Assembly: GCA_018135685.1 (NCBI GenBank)
Contig: JAENPR010000282.1
Location: forward strand, 248,001-312,000
DNA length: 64,000 nucleotides
Direction of reading: 5' to 3'
Origin: Themeda triandra
Lineage: Eukaryota > Streptophyta > Magnoliopsida > Poales > Poaceae
Position numbers and translations under genes: made by a program. This document shows positions 25,436 to 37,073 of this stretch, piece by piece; position 1 is the stretch's first letter; each line of letters starts with the position of its first letter. A model generated the notes under the pieces. It searched no databases and was not told the DNA's origin. It was given only the letters and a program-made list of their open reading frames with translations.

Positions 25436-25949
25436 GTCAAAACCCACTATAGGGGCGGCTGATCACCACCGCCCCTACTACAAAGCCACTAGTAAGGGCG
25501 GGCCGGATCACCACCGCCCTACAAGCATTATAAGGGCGGCCGGTGATCCGGCCGCCGCGCCCTCCCCGGCCCGGCCACTGTAGGGGCGGCTGGATCACGA
25601 GCCGCCCCTACTAGAAGTGGCGAGGCGCTCCTACAGTGGGTTTTTCACGTAGTGACGGAGGGAACAACGCCGATGGCTGACGGGTGCCTTCCTCTCGGTG
25701 GAAAAAACAAAAAATCCAGCCAATGCCACAAAGATATTAGGGTCTAAAAGGCTATGCGATGGTGGTAGGGAAAAATATAATGTATTTTTAATGTAATGGC
25801 AGAGTGGGTAATTTTCTAGAAAATAAAATCTCTACTATAATTGAAAACTTCTCTAGGCAAATTCTTTCTTCAAGATCAACGACTCACAGCATCTCTACTA
25901 CAGATCCAAGGGCTGCAATTAGATATGTGATGAGGCTTCCCACTCCCTC

Positions 25950-27000
25950 CTCACCCCGCGCACTCTCGCTCTTATGAACGCCGCAGTTTCGATTCCTCGG
26001 ATCACCGTAAAAAAACAAAAACACCATACATATCTGATGCCCTCCCGCAGTTCAAAATTTGAACTCACGATCTCAATCCCCACCGGCGATCCGTACATCG
26101 ACCCCCATGCTCTCTTCCCCGCCGGGCTCTTCTCCTGCGCGTCCCAGTGCGGCGGCGCACACGGGCGACAGCGCACTCATCCATACGGCGAGGCCCCTCC
26201 AGCACAATGTGGACTGCGGGACTCGATCCACGGCCACGACCAATACCCCCGAGGACGAGAGGACTCGATGAGGAGGCGACGACCACCAACGATCCGTCGA
26301 CGGCAGGAACAGACGCGCCATCACGCGATCCGAGGGCACCGCAGGGTACCCTAGCCGCCAGGCGAGGCCGCGAGGGAACCGCCGCCACCGGGCGACGGGA
26401 CGCCGCGGCGTGGCACACGTCGGCGGGGCGCGTATCCAACTGGGCCGAGTGGCGAGGTTGCTGCGTGGTGGAGATGGCCCGACACTGTTGTAAGCGCCGT
26501 CGTTCGACGGGTTCGACGACGGCATGGAGGAGGACACCCTCGATGCGGCACTGAGTGGCGTGCTGTATCAGTTTCATCGAAGCCGGACGAGGAGCCGAGG
26601 AGGAGCACCGCGGCGTTGATCGTGGAGGAGCGCTAGATTCCGGTTACAGAGCGCCGCGACGTACGTGAGCACTGATCCAGCCGCCGGCCGAGCTATCAGG
26701 ACGACTGATCCCACCGGCCTCCGGGACGCGGTGATCCCGCCGTTGGACGTCACCTCCGGGAACAGGATGCGAGCACCGGTCGCCTTCTCTCCATATGGCA
26801 ACGCTCCATGCTTGATCTACGACCCGGTGACGGTTGCTGTTACACGGCTGATTCAGGCGGTCAATAATAATGGCGCCTCCATCTTCTTCAGCATCTTTGG
26901 GGCGCCAATGACGCCGGGGCTAAAGCAATTGGTTTGTGCCGGTGTGGATCGGGGAACAGGCCATGGGCAATGGGCTGCCTGTGGCGGCAGAGGATAATGA
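25950..27000. other. GC-rich segment inside the Helitron, source unknown
   Basis: GC content rises sharply between about 26060 and 26990, with overlapping open frames on both strands. The plus frame at 26665-26997 is the most protein-like but matches no family I recognise. Splice and frame are not assigned. It may be another captured gene 5' end, or simply open because it is GC-rich. Confidence 0.3.
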
Positions 27001-27589
27001 TCAAGAACAGGGAGTCTGCAGCTAGATCTCGTGCCCGTAAGCAGGTCACATCCTTGTCCTGAATTTTTGCATGTGTTGTAGAAGTGTAGTAGTTTCATAT
27101 TGCAACGCATTGGCCTTTTATGCCCTGTCAAAAACGACCGTTGTTTAATAACTTTTTGCTTATGTCTTCTATACATGATCTGTAGGCTTATACAATGGAG
27201 ACGGAGAACACAAATTACTTTGGTGCTAATAAATCTGTAACCTGATCATTGCAAGTTTTTTAGCCAATTTATTTCATGGTGTGCAACGAGTGTAACCTCA
27301 GCATTGACTATGCTTTCGGTGAGTGCTCTTTAGCCCATTACAGTGCAATACAACATTGTGGAACTGGGGATGATGCGAAGGAGTTATTCCTGTTTGTTCA
27401 GAAGGGCATACAATTGGTTGACTTGTGTGCTACTAGGTTGTTGAGGAAAATGGGTGATGGTTATGGCTTATTTGGCAATGGAATATCATTTGAAATTTGC
27501 ATTGCTTTTCTTTGGTATGCCTGAGCTGCTGGGCGCATGGGCATGAGAATGTTGGTACGTTGTCACAATAGAGCATAGAGGCTTAAGAT

Positions 27590-28655
27590 CCTTGGCAGAA
27601 AGACAAGGGCGTTGTACCACTAAGGAGCAACTTGCAGCTATCGTCCCAGTATTGGAGAACTTGAAATGCAAGAAAAAGGAAAAGTATCAAGCAGTTCTCA
27701 GAACATAATGAATAGAGTGTTAATGCAAGCAGTCTTGCTGCTGAGAACACATGATTTGTCAACGAGGCAACGAGGAAGCTTACCAAGCACAGCTTTATGG
27801 CTATCGTGAGACTACCTGTCTGCTTTCTTAAGTTTTTCTTTCTAAATGTGTTTTTCTGAATATTTTGGTATTAGTATTGCTAATTTCAAAACTCATGTTC
27901 GATAGAGTTAGTACAGGTGGTTCTTCTACATACATTATAGGAAAAGTAAGAGCTAATATAGATGCTAAAGAATGCTTAGCCATATATAAACCGACACAAT
28001 TTACTCAGAAAAATATATGTTCTGAATGTTTCTGGGTACACTTTTTTAAGAGTCTTTTATATGCTGTTCTGTTTGCATTTTTTCAGTGTGAGCATCTTTG
28101 CAAGGTTCTGGAGTATATAAATGAAGTGTATTCCTTATGTGGAGTCTTTGGAATCAATTTTGGAAGCTGATCCCAGTTTACATTAGAATAGCATTGAGCC
28201 GTCAATAAATATCAATAATAGCATACTGGAGGGCCTTTACTACAATTTATAAGCTAAAAAGAACAAAGTCTAGAATCTACAAGGTCTTCCCTAGGTTCCT
28301 TTCTCTTCATTTTAAGTTACTGTCAATTGCTCATAACACATTTCCAAATGATCCATTACTGACAGATAGAGAGGAAATGGAGTCATTGTGTCAGCTTTGG
28401 GAACTGATGGACTCTCCTGAAGAAGAGACAATTTAGTAAAGCAATGAGCATTCTCACATTACTTGATGAAATCACGTCACTTGGAGTTCTCTAGGAGGAA
28501 ACAATTGAGAAGTTGTTACCTCTTTGCGGTTGTTTGGTCTTTAAATTTTGTTCACAATATATTGTAATCATTCTGATTTTCATTTCTCATATATATTCAT
28601 ATGGAAGCTGAAGTTGAGAGTTTAACAAAGCTAAAAAATAGCAGACTAAAGTATT
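27590..28655 (+). pseudogene. Captured MAP65-like microtubule-associated protein fragments
   Basis: Several short reading pieces in order along the plus strand match the middle of plant MAP65 proteins, which bundle microtubules. They are TKEQLAAIVPVLENLK near 27613-27665, KVLEYINEVYSLCG near 28100-28145, LCQLWELMDSPEEE near 28390-28430, and MEAEVESLTKLKNS near 28599-28645. The pieces are separated by intron-like DNA and interrupted by stops (for example TAG after the PEEE piece). The order matches the parent gene, so this is a genomic capture and not a cDNA copy. The start and end of the gene are missing. Family assignment is from memory of MAP65 motifs. Confidence 0.68.
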
Positions 28656-28696
28656 TCTTAGATAAAACCGTAGCGTTAGCACGGGCATTGTACTAG

Positions 28697-29019
28697 TAGA
28701 TCTAATGGTTATAATTGCTAGGGCCTATAGATTTAATGGCTAGATGTTTCTGATTAACGTGAGAATTTTTAGCATTTATCATTTTTTTTCTAGAGCATTT
28801 GGTGAGAATTAACGTGGAGTCTCCGTTGGAGCCTCCAATTAGTAATAGCAAAATAAGATGGACAAGAGCTCATGATGTTGGTAGATAGAGGTATGAGTTT
28901 TAGTGCAGCAACATGGTTGAGTCATTCAACAAGTTTTTGTTGGGGGATACGCAGTATGCCCCGTGAATGTTGTCGTGCAATTCACATTCTACAAGCTTGT
29001 TGCCTGGTTCAATGATAGA
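28697..29019. other. Spacer between two Helitrons
   Basis: No gene or repeat is recognised in this AT-rich stretch. Confidence 0.4.
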
Positions 29020-29757
29020 CTAGTATGTTGCGCGCGCCATTGCGCGCGTCGCAAGTTAAGCGAAAAAAAAGTCTAGTTGGGTAAGTGGTGTAAAGAGCTG
29101 GTGTGCCTATACTTGTAAACACGAATAGAATTTATGAACATGGACTACATACATACATGAGCGTACCAATGCATAACCGTGATTAGTTTGGCACTTCAAA
29201 ATGCTTGTTCTTCGGAGATATGAGGCAATGGTTTCAGTGTCTTACATATGTTGGCCGTAGCCTGTAGTCCTGTACAAATGGCATGAAGGCCATGGTACAT
29301 GAGCAAAAGGACCTATTAATGTCCTAGACTTTTGATGCATCCTAGTCATTAAAGGTTTTGGTACCAATAGGTTCTACAATGGAGACAAGGCATACTTCAA
29401 GTACCTATGGCGTATATGCAAAAGCAAATGTATCGTGGAGCAAGGTTGGTAAGGAAATTGGTGCCTCCATATTTTACAGTGACATTTAAACGGACATTTA
29501 AACAGAGTTTATTTCTGTTCTGGTATGCTTCAACATATAGTAGTAGAGGAGCACTATTCCCTCTACGGGGAAATGCTCGTGGTGTTCTGTTGCTGCTTCT
29601 TGCACGATGAAAAGACTTTTGATAATGTCGCCTACCCTGTTGTCCTGTGACACATGTACAATTCATGAAACAAAATTCGTGTATAATTTTAGTTAATCTA
29701 GACCAACACAATTTTTTTATATCAAAGATAAGAGTATATAAGTCAGAATGGTATAGA
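29020..29757 (-). mobile_element. Helitron on the minus strand
   Basis: The 3' terminus is clear. On the minus strand a perfect 7-bp hairpin (CGCGCGC, loop of 4, GCGCGCG at 29031-29048) is followed 7 bases later by CTAG at 29023-29020 and then T. The 5' end is less sure: TCTATACC on the minus strand starts at 29757, directly after an A, and resembles the start of the 13706 element. With these ends it is 738 bases and codes for nothing I recognise. Confidence 0.6.
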
Positions 29758-30037
29758 TTTATGTATAAGTATAAGAGCATACCTATTTAGGAGCATTAGC
29801 TCAGGAAGTCTTGCGGGAGCTATCTTTTGAAGTTCAAAATAGTCCTGGGCTGTCATCGCAAGTAGAATTTGTCCTCATCTTATGTTGGCTACATTTATAT
29901 TATGATTTATGAAGTATTTACTGTGGGAAGTATTTGAAACAAGCCTTTTGGCCTTTGGTGGTGATGAGGAACCAGGTGACCTATTCCCATCCTGCTGTAT
30001 GATATCTGTGTTTTCTAATTCCTCCTGAGCTATGCTT

Positions 30038-30192
30038 TTTTGACCGAAGTCAGTGAGGGAAACACTGGCCTATTTTTTTGGGTTTTTTTTTTAATAATGC
30101 AGCCTGTTTAAATTCACTCCCATGGGGAGTCGAACTCAGATCTGCTGGGTGCCATTCGGGTGCTCTAGCCACTAGGCTAGAGGCCCTTTGGC
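30038..30192 (-). mobile_element. tRNA-derived SINE
   Basis: It is flanked by a perfect 17-bp TSD, CCTCCTGAGCTATGCTT, at 30021-30037 and 30193-30209. On the minus strand it has a box A-like TAGCCTAGTGGCTAGAG and a box B-like GAGTTCGACTCC, giving an internal Pol III promoter. An A-rich tract follows, then a short unique 3' part ending in A's. It is about 155 bases long, in the size class of Au/p-SINE-type plant elements. Confidence 0.9.
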
Positions 30193-30209
30193 CCTCCTGA
30201 GCTATGCTT

Positions 30210-33200
30210 GCCTGCCAGGAATAATGAAATGCATGGATTTAGAATAGGATTAAAAACAATACCCATGTAGCAGAGGTGCCTCCTGTATGCTAGACGAAAA
30301 CTCAACAAATCTCATCTTCTTTTGAACACGGAACATATGCTCAGATTTCTTCATAGGCTAACCATTAGTGTAGGAAGAGAACAACACACATATATATTTG
30401 ATTGAGATTCAAAAGGGGTGTAAGAGAACAATATCCATATTTTTCTGAGAATCAAAAAGTATGTAGCCTATCAGTTTAGTAATGATTCCAAGTAGAAATA
30501 AAGATAGCACAAAGAGCTGGTTTAGAATTGTCAGCTGTATATGTGTAAAGAAGATAGTTAATCTGTAAATCTGTATCGGGATACTTATTTTAGTGAATAG
30601 GCATGTAATAGTGTGAGTGTTGGTGAGGAAAGTGTAAATCAGATTTTGTGGCAATAATACGGCAAATACACGATGCGGCATGAATCAAATAGGTAAACCG
30701 ATTTTGGTAAATGGAAAACTTGAGCATTTGATATGTTTATTGAGCGCAGAGATGACCAAACCACTTTATATCCGAAGATAAATCTAGAATCAGAAGATGT
30801 TTCAGCAATATTGGACAATATCATTATATGCAAGTATAGACATGAAAAAAAAAGTGTGACGGTGTCATATGAATGTAAATTTAGGATGAGCCTTGTTACT
30901 TTGAATGTGGAAGCCGGCAAGCAGGCTGGGAAGTTTTTTTGTACAGCAACAATGTGTCGTTGATCCGTACTCCAAATAAGTAGAATAACAATGAAGAAAG
31001 GATACAATCCCTTTTCAAATAAATAAAAAGGTACAACGAACTGGTGGGAAATTGTTAGTGTTCCCCACGTTGAGCTTGCCTTATAACCTTTTGTACAACT
31101 CAAATTTATATCGATAATTATAGTTGAACTCAGATGCTTTTGTTTGAATACTGTATGATTCCTTCATTAATGTAAGGAGAGTTACCTTAGTCATTGTGGA
31201 GCCAGGTCTGAAGAGATTCCTCCGAGCAACATTGATCAGGATGTACCTTCTGAATCATGTATTGCAGCAGTGCAATATGAATCATAGTCCCTAACCAATC
31301 GTAAAAAGATAAGATATCTCCGTCATATAAATTTTATATAGCATATAATAATGTTATGCCACCGTCAGTCAATCTGAGGATGTGGATGTGTGAACCTAGT
31401 CACTCACCTAGCTTGGAAGGCTTAGCAGCATTCTGAACTCCTCTAAATCTACCCCCATGATGTTTGAAAAGTAAGTTATTTTTTAAATGTAATGAAGCTT
31501 TCTTCACTTGCAGTTATAAAACTTAATAATCTGAATGTGAACACACAATTCCCCCACGTAGCGGTTGACACAACCAAATTATACTTTTCTTGTGTCTAGT
31601 TTATTTAGTGCCAATGTTACAATAGACAAATGGATCTTTAGACTGTACATCCAACCTTTTACAATGTTTTTTCAACATAACTGCCATAGCTATGGTCTGT
31701 ATAAATCAAAAGTAAGTCACTGTAACAAACATTTTGGGAATTGGGACAAGAGAAAGCAGCCCAAAGAGATGAACCCTCGTATGAACTTCTTTTTTCCTGT
31801 ACACAAAGGCAATCAATATGAAAACCAGTTCACCCAAATGTGTCAGAAGCAAGGTTTCTCCTAAGAGCTTCCCTGCTTTGACTACATAGGTTTTTTTAGA
31901 CCACCATCATCCATATTGAATTTTTTTAAAACAATTGCCCCTAAAAAATACGAAGAGTGAACTATGCTTGGATCAGTAAACGTTGTACTATGTAGCCTGT
32001 TGATGTAATAAACAACCTAAAATCTTTAGTTATGACCTCCACATATATACCGTTGCAGAGTTCAATATTCTATTGTTGTCATAGGGAAAAGCATCAAGCC
32101 TCAATCCAACATTAAATTAGAATTAGAAAGGAAATAATAAACTTGCTACACCTATTTCCAACTTTCGAAACTGTGCAACAATTTAGCTGAACACTCTGAA
32201 AGTCAATTAAAGATGTGTGGTGTAAGAACAAATAAGGACGATGCACCTACCAGTCATAACATATTGTGATGCTGCCTTCGAGGGCCAATAGGCCACGCGA
32301 AGCCATCTTCCTAACTGCAGCCGATTCATCATATGCATTGATGCCTCACAAGGCTTTTTGAAACTTTTGGAAACCTTGCAGCTAGGCCTGGTCCACATTT
32401 AGAAGACAATTATTTAGCGTGGCATCCGTAAATACCAACTAATACTGTAAGATTCAAAATGGACAGACTTAATTATTTCAAAAACATTATTTAGGGGAAT
32501 ATGTTAACATATATATGAGGATAAATAAAGATCAGAGGAAATAACAGGTAACAGGAAGTTATAGTTTCACTAAAAAGTAAGGAGCAAGTGAATAGACCAT
32601 CAAGTTTATATTCAAAATTCAAAAGAAGAGCTTGAAGGTTATTTTGTACCACACAGGCCAAACCGCATCTAAAACCACTGTAGGGAGTTATCTATATTTA
32701 ATTTATTCCAAAAGGAAAGACCAAGCAATGGCCATGTAATTTAGATGACATGTATATACTTATGTTGTATGAGCAGACACCAGTTCCACTATCAAGATCA
32801 GGCATTAATGAGATGCCGAGGCCTTTCAAGATCATGTATTTTTTTTCCTTTTGCTATTTAGGTCTACTTTACAGGACCATTCATGTGGTACAATATAAGC
32901 TATAAAATACAGAGAGCAGTACAGGTACAGGGAGAAGAATGCAATCCATATATGCAAAGAAACAACAAACCTATTTGGCCTCAAGCAATTTTGTGATATG
33001 ATAATGTGCCGAGTCTTCTTTTCTGCATGGTCAACCTAGCATGCTTCTGCCTACCTGCAGGATCAATGCGTCGACAAACAAGAATACATAAGCCAGTTGT
33101 ATGTATATTCTGAAGGTTCATTTCACTTGAATTTGCCAATGAAGTATGTGATGCCATAAACAAACCTTTTGAGCCCCATCAATATATAATGGACTGATGG

Positions 33201-33484
33201 AAGAGTTTGGTCTAATTAAACTACCAAAGGAATGAATCAAGTTGGAATAGTTTGGGTCTTCATCAAACTTAATACTCACGGTAGGCTAGAAACATTTTGG
33301 AAGGTTGAGGAAATATGCCCAAATGGTCTCAGGTGAGGTATTCATATTTCTGTTGGACATCAAAATGATTTATTAGTACCCTGTAAACACAATCCCACCA
33401 AAAATAAGATATATGGTCAAACAAGACTACTCTGGAAAAAATGGTACTAATGGAGAAAAGGACTTAAAGATTAGACAATATAAC
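30210..33484. other. AT-rich DNA, no gene recognised
   Basis: Only short open frames occur, none resembling a known family. Splice-like sites are common but no consistent exon chain was found. It could hold part of a non-coding transcription unit read from the GC-rich island at 35150-35700. Confidence 0.35.
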
Positions 33485-34290
33485 ATACCTAGTATCCATA
33501 CCATGGCAACCTGCTAGGAAACTGCAGCATCAGATATAACAACAATGACAGAAAAGATGGTGCCTCTGTATATTTTTATGACAACAAAAGTAGAGAAGAG
33601 CAAAGGAAAACAGAAATAGCTAAAGGCCAACCATTAGGTCCATAAGGAAACACGAAATGCATGATAAAGTGGAAGGCAACGATGTAATCAACCATGACAA
33701 TCCGTTGTCGCCACCTTGGTTTTCATGGCTGTAAATAAAGGAGAATGGTGAGAGGATGTTAGAGTTGTGTCGAATATGTGTACTAGTTGGTTACTTTGTA
33801 ACTAGAGTTATTCTTGTGGGCTAGGATATGTTTAGTACCGTATTGCCAATTCACGGTGTAGAGGCAATCCTAGTGGGATATAAATATATCCCTAACCCGT
33901 TTGTAACCATAAGACGACAGGACAGCTGTTTTAGCTGTTGGGGAGGAGCGCCCGTAATCATGCCCCGAGGATGTAGGTACGCCGAACCTCGTTAAAAAAA
34001 CATCGTCTCGTGTTCGATCCTTTATTTATCAGCATTATTTGCTAACAGAGGAGAACAGAATCATGGCAAGATTATATATTAGACAAAGATAGAGATTATA
34101 TTAGATAGTATAAAATAAGTTACCTGGTATCCCTGCCATGGCAACCTGCTAGGAAACTGCAGGGCAGAAATAGCAGCGAGGATGGAAAGGATGGGTCTGC
34201 ACATTTTTTTTCGATAAAAGATGCAGAGCAATAACAAAGGAAATAGAAATATCTCAAGGCCAACCATTAAGTCCATAAGAAGAACATGTG
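33485..34290. repeat. Diverged segmental duplication flanking a solo LTR
   Basis: About 33485-33660 and 34118-34285 are similar in order and sequence. Shared pieces include CCATGGCAACCTGCTAGG, AAACTGCAG and AAGGCCAACCATTA. The intervening DNA holds the solo LTR. Function unknown. Confidence 0.75.
33757..34047. mobile_element. Solo LTR, 291 bases
   Basis: It begins TGTTAGAG and ends CTAACA (a TG...CA terminus with a short inverted repeat). It is flanked by the 5-bp TSD GAGGA at 33752-33756 and 34048-34052. The interior contains a TATAAATATA box near 33890. No internal domain is present, so it is the product of LTR-LTR recombination or a TRIM-like solo LTR. Confidence 0.9.
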
Positions 34291-34299
34291 AAAAATAAT

Positions 34300-35150
34300 T
34301 CAATCAAAGAAGGAAAAACAACAAATCCCAAAAACTGAATATAGTCACCGAATTGATAGGACAACCAAAGAGGTGATCACCGACAACCAAAGCATGTGAC
34401 AATGTACTCTCCAAGAATAGGGACTGCTCAGAAACAACAATGTATAATTTGAGGGGACGAGTGATGAGCACAGACAATGACCACAAGCATACATTCAAGA
34501 AGAACATATCTAAGACTTCATAGGCAATAAACAGGAACTCAGATTGGACAACTATATGTATTTGACATCACCGACAATGACCATAAGCAAGCATGACCGG
34601 AAAGCAAAGGCAATGATTAGACTAGACAAAGGGATAAACCATCAGAGGCAATGGCAACACAAGGTTTACATTTCAGCGGGGGTTCCGTCAAGGAGACAGC
34701 ATCCACATCCGACAAAGAAACTTGTACTGCTCCATCCACCTCAATAATTACTTAACAGACTGAGAAGAGATGGAGAAAAAACAAAATCAACATTGCTCAT
34801 GATCATTGCCTCAGTTATAAAGATAGTAGGGAGATGTGAAGGAAAAATCATCATAGCTCCCGAACATTGCCTCGGTTATCACAAAATAAATGGGCACTCT
34901 CAAAATCCAGCTGAACCAAGATGTAATTTATGCAAAGATGGCACAATAATCATCACAGCAGCATGGCATTCCCCCAAACTAAACTATACCAACAAGAAAG
35001 TTAGCCACGTGCTCAGTTGTATCCCAGAACAACTGCCTATCGTCAAGATCCAGTAGATCCAAACAGGCCACACCGTATAGAACGCAAAAACGAAGTAGTA
35101 GTAAACATATGAATTGGTAAGAGAAAAAGGGGAGAACAAAAGATCAGGTT
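34300..35150. other. No gene recognised
   Basis: Only short open frames without recognisable similarity are present. Confidence 0.4.
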
Positions 35151-35760
35151 GAAAGTGACCTTGCCCCAGCTAGGGTTTCCTCATCAGAGGCAAACAACCA
35201 GTGTTCGTTGCGCTTGGGACCAGGCCGCGTCCGGTACCACCGGCGGCTACCGCTGTCATCACGCATCACCGGGGACGACGCGGGTTGGCGGCCATGCCCA
35301 AGCACGACCACCCACCGCCACGCAGGGGAGGGGAGGAGGAGGGAGACGGCCGCCGCCACACCGAGTTCCGGCCACCGCCTTCGTCCTGTCCGCGCCAGGA
35401 GGGAGAGAGGAAGTGGAGGGAGTAGAGAGTGAGGGAGGGAGGATGGAGGAGACGAGGCGGCGCTGACGACGGCCGCGCTGCAGTCGGCCATGGGCCCGGT
35501 CGCGTGAGCCCGGCAGAGAGCTGGCACCGCGGCCGGCAGAGAGCGGGCACCACGGCGGCGCCACATCGGGAGACAGAGGTGGTCCAGCAGTGCCGCGCCG
35601 AGGGCCGGCTACCGCCGCCTTGGCCAGGAGAGAGAGGAGAGAGGGGAGGACGGAGCCACGGAGGAGACGAGGAGGTGACGCGGAGTGGACGAGGGTGATA
35701 TTTACTTCTATTTCTCTCGGGAGCCTGTGGCAGATGGACACGTAGAACGGTGGATGGCGG
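35151..35760 (-). other. GC-rich island, possible gene 5' end
   Basis: A sharply bounded GC-rich block. Several frames are open on both strands (up to 270 codons on the minus strand), which the base composition alone can explain. Grass genes often start with such islands, so an expressed first exon is possible. No domain is recognised and no downstream exons were found. Confidence 0.3.
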
Positions 35761-36161
35761 GGTAAACGCACAGTAAATTTGCCGACATGGCTAGGCCAGT
35801 TTCTCCCCGACCTTTGCCGGGTTAATAGAAGGAAACACGTCCATGCCTTGTACTTGCAGAGTGAGGAAAAGATATTGGCTCCAAAATAAGAGCAATTTCT
35901 TGAGAGGGCCAAGGAAATGGCTGCATACCATGAGGTTACATGTGTGGACCACATCATAGGGAGGTATGAGGTTTTGCATGCCAGTGGTACAACGGTCTGA
36001 GGGCGAGACCTGAGAATCGAGGATTCATGTGGTAATCCTCCAAGATTTCTCATGCACTTGTGGCAGACCAAGGCAATACCACTTTGTATGTTCTAACCTT
36101 GTTGCAGCAGCTTGACATCGCAAGTATGACACTGAGGCTAGGATACAAATGCATGCATAGA

Positions 36162-36903
36162 TCTTTTCTTCCAATGCCCGGTAGCCAGAGTTGTGTGGGG
36201 CTGTGTGGCAAGATGTATTGGGGCCGATAGCATTCCTGGTAATCTTGATCATTGCTGGAACTGGGTGAACCTGTGGCTTCCGAATGGAAAGCATTTTCAT
36301 GTTTTGGGAGTTTCTGCCATTTGTTGGGCAATCTGGAAAGCTCGTAACAAAGCTTGTTTCGAGAAGAAGATAATTAAAAGTCCACTGGATATTATTTGCC
36401 ATGCTTGTGTACTAATGAAGTTTTGGACAGGTTTGTTCAAGGAGGTCGACAAGAAGGAGATGAAAGCAGGGATCAAGCTCATGATGCAGATGGCCCTTGG
36501 CATACTGGCGTCCAAGAAGTTTAAGAAGACACCTGAAGATAACGACATCAACAACCCGGCCAACCGAGACTGAAGCCTGATGAATCAAGTGTGCTTGAGT
36601 GAAGACAATACCACTTTTGGCGATCAGTTGTTCTGTTGGTCTGCAGTTATTTCTGAAACGTTTTGTTGTCTGAATGCTTGCAAACTTAAACCTGTTTCCT
36701 CTTGCGCTGGGTGGTTAAGCGCAGTTTGTCATCAGTAACTGGTATTCTGGGGTTTCGCAGTCTAGCAGTGTTAGGTGCGGGTCCTAGAACTTCATCTTCT
36801 AGCTCTTCTGAGTAGTCTCTCTTGCTCTTCTAAGTAGTCTATATACTTGCTGTATTTCCGTTTTCAATGGAAATGGAAATGGGGATGCCCCGAGTTTAAA
36901 AAA
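36162..36903 (+). mobile_element. 5'-truncated LINE, 3' end only
   Basis: It is flanked by a perfect 15-bp TSD AAATGCATGCATAGA at 36147-36161 and 36904-36918, with an A-tail just before the right copy. The body (742 bases) encodes the very end of an ORF2: CPVARVVWG and ICWAIWKARNKACFEKK are typical of the zf-RVT C-terminal region of plant LINEs. The frame runs to a TGA at 36571-36573. It differs from the 3957 element, so it belongs to another family. Confidence 0.92.
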
Positions 36904-37073
36904 AAATGCATGCATAGACCAAGACCAACAAGCAGGGTAATAAGGCAAAGAGAAGGTGTGGTGACAATAACAACCAAAATAGCTAAAACAATATACAACA
37001 CACATGTTTAGCTCAAGAGAAATCATTGGACAAATCGGTAGGGTGGTCAAAAGAAGCACAGCACGAAGGTATT

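Larger units (their letters stand above)
22595..25654. mobile_element. Non-autonomous CACTA (CMC/EnSpm) DNA transposon
   Basis: It begins CACTACTGCACAAAGG and ends TTTTTCACGTAGTG. Both ends are flanked by the 3-bp TSD ACG (22592-22594 and 25655-25657), the size used by CACTA elements. The ends hold inverted subterminal repeats built on CACTGTAGGGGCGG and its complement CCGCCCCTACAGT. No transposase is present. The interior has a GC-rich, gene-like block (22860-23700) and a block of long tandem repeats (23780-25435). Length is 3060 bases. Confidence 0.92.
25829..28696 (+). mobile_element. Helitron carrying gene fragments
   Basis: The 5' end is TCTCTACTATAATTG directly after A (25828). The 3' end is CTAG (28693-28696) directly before T. 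A CCGT/ACGG hairpin with AGCGTTAGC between its arms (28668-28684) precedes the end by about 8 bases. Length is 2868 bases. It has no Rep/helicase ORF, so it is non-autonomous. It carries MAP65-like exons (27590-28655) and an unidentified GC-rich stretch (25950-27000). Confidence 0.82.

Noticed and set aside
30120..30185. Possible tRNA gene
   Set aside because: Box A and box B are present, but a flanking 17-bp TSD and an A-rich 3' tract show a SINE.
33757..34047. MITE
   Set aside because: TG...CA termini and a 5-bp TSD fit an LTR better than a DNA transposon.
35144..36071. Minus-strand frame of up to 270 codons
   Set aside because: Low-complexity Pro/Arg/Ser content typical of a GC island; no domain, and overlapping plus-strand frames are equally open.
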